Positions 61,536 through 64,000 of a DNA stretch of 64,000 nucleotides are shown one piece after another. Origin of the DNA: Pseudomonas sp. IB20 (GTDB lineage Bacteria; Pseudomonadota; Gammaproteobacteria; Pseudomonadales; Pseudomonadaceae); the NCBI RefSeq assembly GCF_009707325.1, contig NZ_CP046103.1:2708012-2772011 (forward strand). Direction: 5' to 3'. The notes below the pieces were generated by a model. It searched no databases. It worked only from the letters and a program-made list of their open reading frames with translations, and had not been told where the DNA came from. Within the stretch, counting starts at the first letter, position 1. Every line of letters begins with the position of its first letter. The position numbers and the translations under genes are program-made.

Positions 61536-63734
61536 TCAGGCTGAGGTGATGTTGGCGCGTGCCGAGTGCAGCTTTTTGTAGCTCTCGATCAAGCGCAAAT
61601 GCCGGTCCAGCCCTTCCAGCTTCAGGCTGGTCGGCGTCAAGCCATAGAAGCGCACCGTGCCGTTCACCGAACCAATCACCGCATCCATCCGCTCGTTGCC
61701 AAACATGCGGCGGAAGTTGGCCTCATAATCCTCAAGCGCCAAGTCCTCGTCCAGGTGCATCTCCAACACCGCATTCACCGCCTGGTAGAACAGCCCGCGC
61801 TCAACGGTGTTGTCGTTGTACTGCAGGAACATTTCCACCAACTCCTTGGCGTCTTCGTATTGCTGCAAGGCCAGATAAATCAGCAGCTTCAACTCAAGGA
61901 TGGTCAGTTGGCCCCACGCGGTGTTGTCGTCGAACTCGATGCCGATCAAGGTGGTGATGTCGGTGTAATCGTCCAGCTCGCTTTCCACCAGACGCTCAGC
62001 CAAGGCCTTCAGCTCGTCATCGCTGAGGCTGTGCAGGTTGAGGATGTCGGCGCGGAAAAACAGTGCCTTGTTGGTGTTGTCCCAGATCAGATCATCCACC
62101 GGGTAGATTTCCGAGTAGTCCGGCACAAGGATGCGGCACGCGGTGGCGCCGAGGTGTTCGTACACCGCCATGTAGGACTCTTTGCCCATGCCTTCCAGAA
62201 TACCGAACAAGGTCGCGGCTTCCTGGGCGTTGGAGTCTTCACCCTGGCCCGAAAAGTCCCACTCGACGAATTCGTAATCCGATTGGGCGCTGAAGAAACG
62301 CCACGAGACCACGCCGCTGGAGTCGATAAAGTGCTCGACGAAGTTGTTCGGCTCGGTCACCGCGTGGCCTTCAAAGGTCGGCTGCGGTAAGTCGTTCAAG
62401 CCCTCGAAGCTACGGCCCTGGAGCAATTCGGTGAGGCTGCGTTCCAGCGCCACTTCCAGGCTTGGGTGGGCGCCGAACGAGGCAAACACGCCGCCGGTGC
62501 GGGGGTTCATCAAGGTCACGCACATCACCGGGAATTCACCACCCAAGGACGCGTCCTTGACCAACACCGGGAAGCCCTGGGCTTCCAGGCCCTGGATACC
62601 GGCGAGAATCCCCGGGTATTTGGCCAGCACTTCAACGGGTACGTCGGGCAGTGCGAACTCGCCTTCGATGATCTCGCGCTTGACCGCACGCTCAAAAATC
62701 TCCGACAGGCACTGCACCTGGGCTTCGGCCAGGGTATTGCCCGCGCTCATGCCGTTGCTGAGGTAGAGGTTTTCGATCAGGTTGGACGGGAAGTACACCA
62801 CTTCGCCGTCGGACTGGCGCACGAACGGCAGCGAAACAATACCGCGCGCTTCATTGCCCGAGTTGGTGTCGTACAGGTGCGAGCCACGCAGTTCGCCATC
62901 GCGGTTGTAGATTTTCAGGCAGTAGGCGTCGAGAATTTCAGTCGGCAGCTCGTCTTTGCGCCCCGGCTGGAACCAGCGCTCATCCGGGTAATGCACGAAC
63001 GGCGCGTTGGCCAGCTCCTCACCCCAGAACTGATCGTTGTAGAAGAAGTTGCAGTTGAGCCGTTCGATAAACTCGCCCAATGCCGACGCCAGTGCGCCCT
63101 CCTTGGTCGCGCCCTTGCCATTGGTAAAGCACATCGGCGAGTGTGCATCGCGGATATGCAGCGACCACACGTTAGGCACGATATTGCGCCACGAAGCGAT
63201 TTCAATCTTCATGCCCAGGCCGGCGAGAATGCCCGACATGTTGGCGATGGTCTGCTCCAGCGGCAGGTCCTTGCCCGCAATGTAGGTGCCGGCTTCTGAC
63301 GTGGAGCTTGGCATCAACAGCGCCTGAGCATCGGCGTCGAGGTTTTCGACTTCCTCAATGACAAACTCCGGCCCGGCCTGCACGACTTTCTTCACCGTGC
63401 AGCGGTCGATGGAACGCAGGATGCCCTGTCGGTCCTTGTCGGAAATGTCCGCCGGCAACTCGACCTGGATCTTGAAGATCTGGTTGTAGCGGTTTTCCGG
63501 ATCAACGATGTTGTTCTGCGACAGGCGAATATTGTCCGTAGGGATGTTGCGCGTTTGGCAATACAGCTTCACAAAGTACGCCGCACACAACGCCGACGAA
63601 GCCAGGAAGTAATCGAACGGACCCGGGGCCGAACCGTCGCCTTTGTAGCGAATCGGTTGGTCGGCAATCACCGTGAAGTCATCGAACTTGGCTTCAAGCC
63701 GAAGGTTGTCGAGAAAGTTGACCTTAATTTCCAT
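61536..63734 (-). CDS. OsmC-YcaO fusion protein
   Basis: This 732-residue protein fuses an OsmC-like domain (about 1-150, MEIKVNFLDNLRLEAKFDDFTVIADQP, with Cys in SSALCAAYFVKLYCQ) to a YcaO domain (about 185-560: PMCFTNGKGATKEGALASALGEFIERLNCNFFYND, with the ATP-binding GEFIERL motif) and a helical C-terminal tail (DDELKALAERLVESELDD). YcaO domains activate amide carbonyls with ATP, as in ribosomal S12 methylthiolation accessory roles or azoline synthesis. The fusion is common in Pseudomonas. The start is set at 63734; a 13-codon upstream start at 63773 lacks a ribosome site. The gene stands alone, with a BIME downstream. Confidence 0.88.
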   Translation of the reverse strand: MEIKVNFLDNLRLEAKFDDFTVIADQPIRYKGDGSAPGPFDYFLASSALCAAYFVKLYCQTRNIPTDNIRLSQNNIVDPENRYNQIFKIQVELPADISDKDRQGILRSIDRCTVKKVVQAGPEFVIEEVENLDADAQALLMPSSTSEAGTYIAGKDLPLEQTIANMSGILAGLGMKIEIASWRNIVPNVWSLHIRDAHSPMCFTNGKGATKEGALASALGEFIERLNCNFFYNDQFWGEELANAPFVHYPDERWFQPGRKDELPTEILDAYCLKIYNRDGELRGSHLYDTNSGNEARGIVSLPFVRQSDGEVVYFPSNLIENLYLSNGMSAGNTLAEAQVQCLSEIFERAVKREIIEGEFALPDVPVEVLAKYPGILAGIQGLEAQGFPVLVKDASLGGEFPVMCVTLMNPRTGGVFASFGAHPSLEVALERSLTELLQGRSFEGLNDLPQPTFEGHAVTEPNNFVEHFIDSSGVVSWRFFSAQSDYEFVEWDFSGQGEDSNAQEAATLFGILEGMGKESYMAVYEHLGATACRILVPDYSEIYPVDDLIWDNTNKALFFRADILNLHSLSDDELKALAERLVESELDDYTDITTLIGIEFDDNTAWGQLTILELKLLIYLALQQYEDAKELVEMFLQYNDNTVERGLFYQAVNAVLEMHLDEDLALEDYEANFRRMFGNERMDAVIGSVNGTVRFYGLTPTSLKLEGLDRHLRLIESYKKLHSARANITSA

Positions 63735-63857
63735 GCGGGCACACCAGAACGAGCTAAACAAATTGGCCGCCATTATGAAGATTTTCGCCGGGAAGTCTCA
63801 GGGTTTTCCGAATTGCCTGCCGATCGGTGCCTCTTTGCATGCTATGCGGAACAGCCC

Positions 63858-64000
63858 ATGTCCATCACCGATAACCTCCTCGCCTTCACCTTCGCCGCCA
63901 CCCTGCTCACGCTCACGCCCGGGCTCGACACCGCGCTGGTGTTGCGAACCGCCACGGTAGAAGGCAAGCGCCAGGCGCTGCAGGCCACCCTGGGCATCAA
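63858..64000 (+). CDS. LysE family exporter (partial, N-terminus only)
   Basis: From ATG 63858 the frame reads MSITDNLLAFTFAATLLTLTPGLDTALVL to the window edge (47 codons). The TLTPGLDTALVLRTA segment is the LysE/RhtB N-terminal motif. The C-terminus lies outside the window. It is divergent from the OsmC-YcaO gene. Confidence 0.8.
   Translation, partial: MSITDNLLAFTFAATLLTLTPGLDTALVLRTATVEGKRQALQATLGI

Overview
The window looks like chromosomal DNA of a fluorescent Pseudomonas, most likely the P. fluorescens group. The evidence is a near full-length pyoverdine acylase gene (pvdQ) with a PvdS-type promoter, the Pseudomonas order glgA-treZ-malQ-treY-DUF2934-glgX, an OsmC-YcaO fusion protein, Pseudomonas-style REP/BIME palindromes, high GC, and dense operons with ATGA overlaps.

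Layout. 1-8.1 kb: a partial GyrI-like protein, a nitronate monooxygenase, modABC behind a ModE-type palindrome, topoisomerase IB, an ABC-F protein and a DUF1275 membrane protein. 8.2-14.4 kb: small lipoprotein and HTH genes, azlCD, an arsRBC operon, and an AraC regulator beside a LysE exporter. 14.4-19.2 kb: mgtA behind a long leader holding two small ORFs and a strong hairpin, then DUF2493 and a secreted or outer-membrane protein. 19.2-23.5 kb: DUF533, DinB and GFA genes, tRNA-Leu, a scarred segment with DUF417 and a permease fragment, and tRNA-Cys. 23.7-31.6 kb: pvdQ, a Fur-like regulator, small membrane and lipoprotein genes, and a five-gene operon (ABC importer, acyl-CoA dehydrogenase-like enzyme, AhpD-like protein) divergent from an AraC regulator. 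31.7-40.3 kb: regulators, aldo/keto reductase, a frameshifted chemoreceptor, SRPBCC, DUF411 plus a VTT membrane protein, a broken alpha/beta hydrolase and a 2-hydroxyacid dehydrogenase. 40.7-55.4 kb: glycogen/trehalose operon continuing through glgX into a tightly coupled cassette (acyl-CoA dehydrogenase-like, PIG-L deacetylase, methyltransferase, GT2 glycosyltransferase) and a second PIG-L paralog. 55.5-64 kb: LysE, SnoaL-like, VOC fragments, DapA-like, the reverse transsulfuration pair (CBS, cystathionine gamma-lyase), a BIME cluster, OsmC-YcaO and a partial LysE gene.

The best candidate for an undescribed system is the acyl-CoA dehydrogenase/PIG-L/methyltransferase/GT2 cassette coupled to glgX. 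Its gene content suggests synthesis of a modified amino-sugar conjugate. The second PIG-L paralog has lost the catalytic-base Asp of the family motif (HPGDE in place of HPDDE). The ABC/acyl-CoA dehydrogenase/AhpD operon is a second, less novel candidate.

Caution on sequence quality. There are four adjacent direct duplications of about 75-152 bp (316, 12564, 21366, 56908). Several genes look broken by single-base indels: the chemoreceptor at 34826, the hydrolase at 38640-38710, the Fur-like gene near 26580, and the VOC fragment. azlD has also lost its normal end. Many of these could be assembly or base-calling errors, so the pseudogene calls should be read with that in mind. All functions are inferred from motifs and gene order; no database search was possible.
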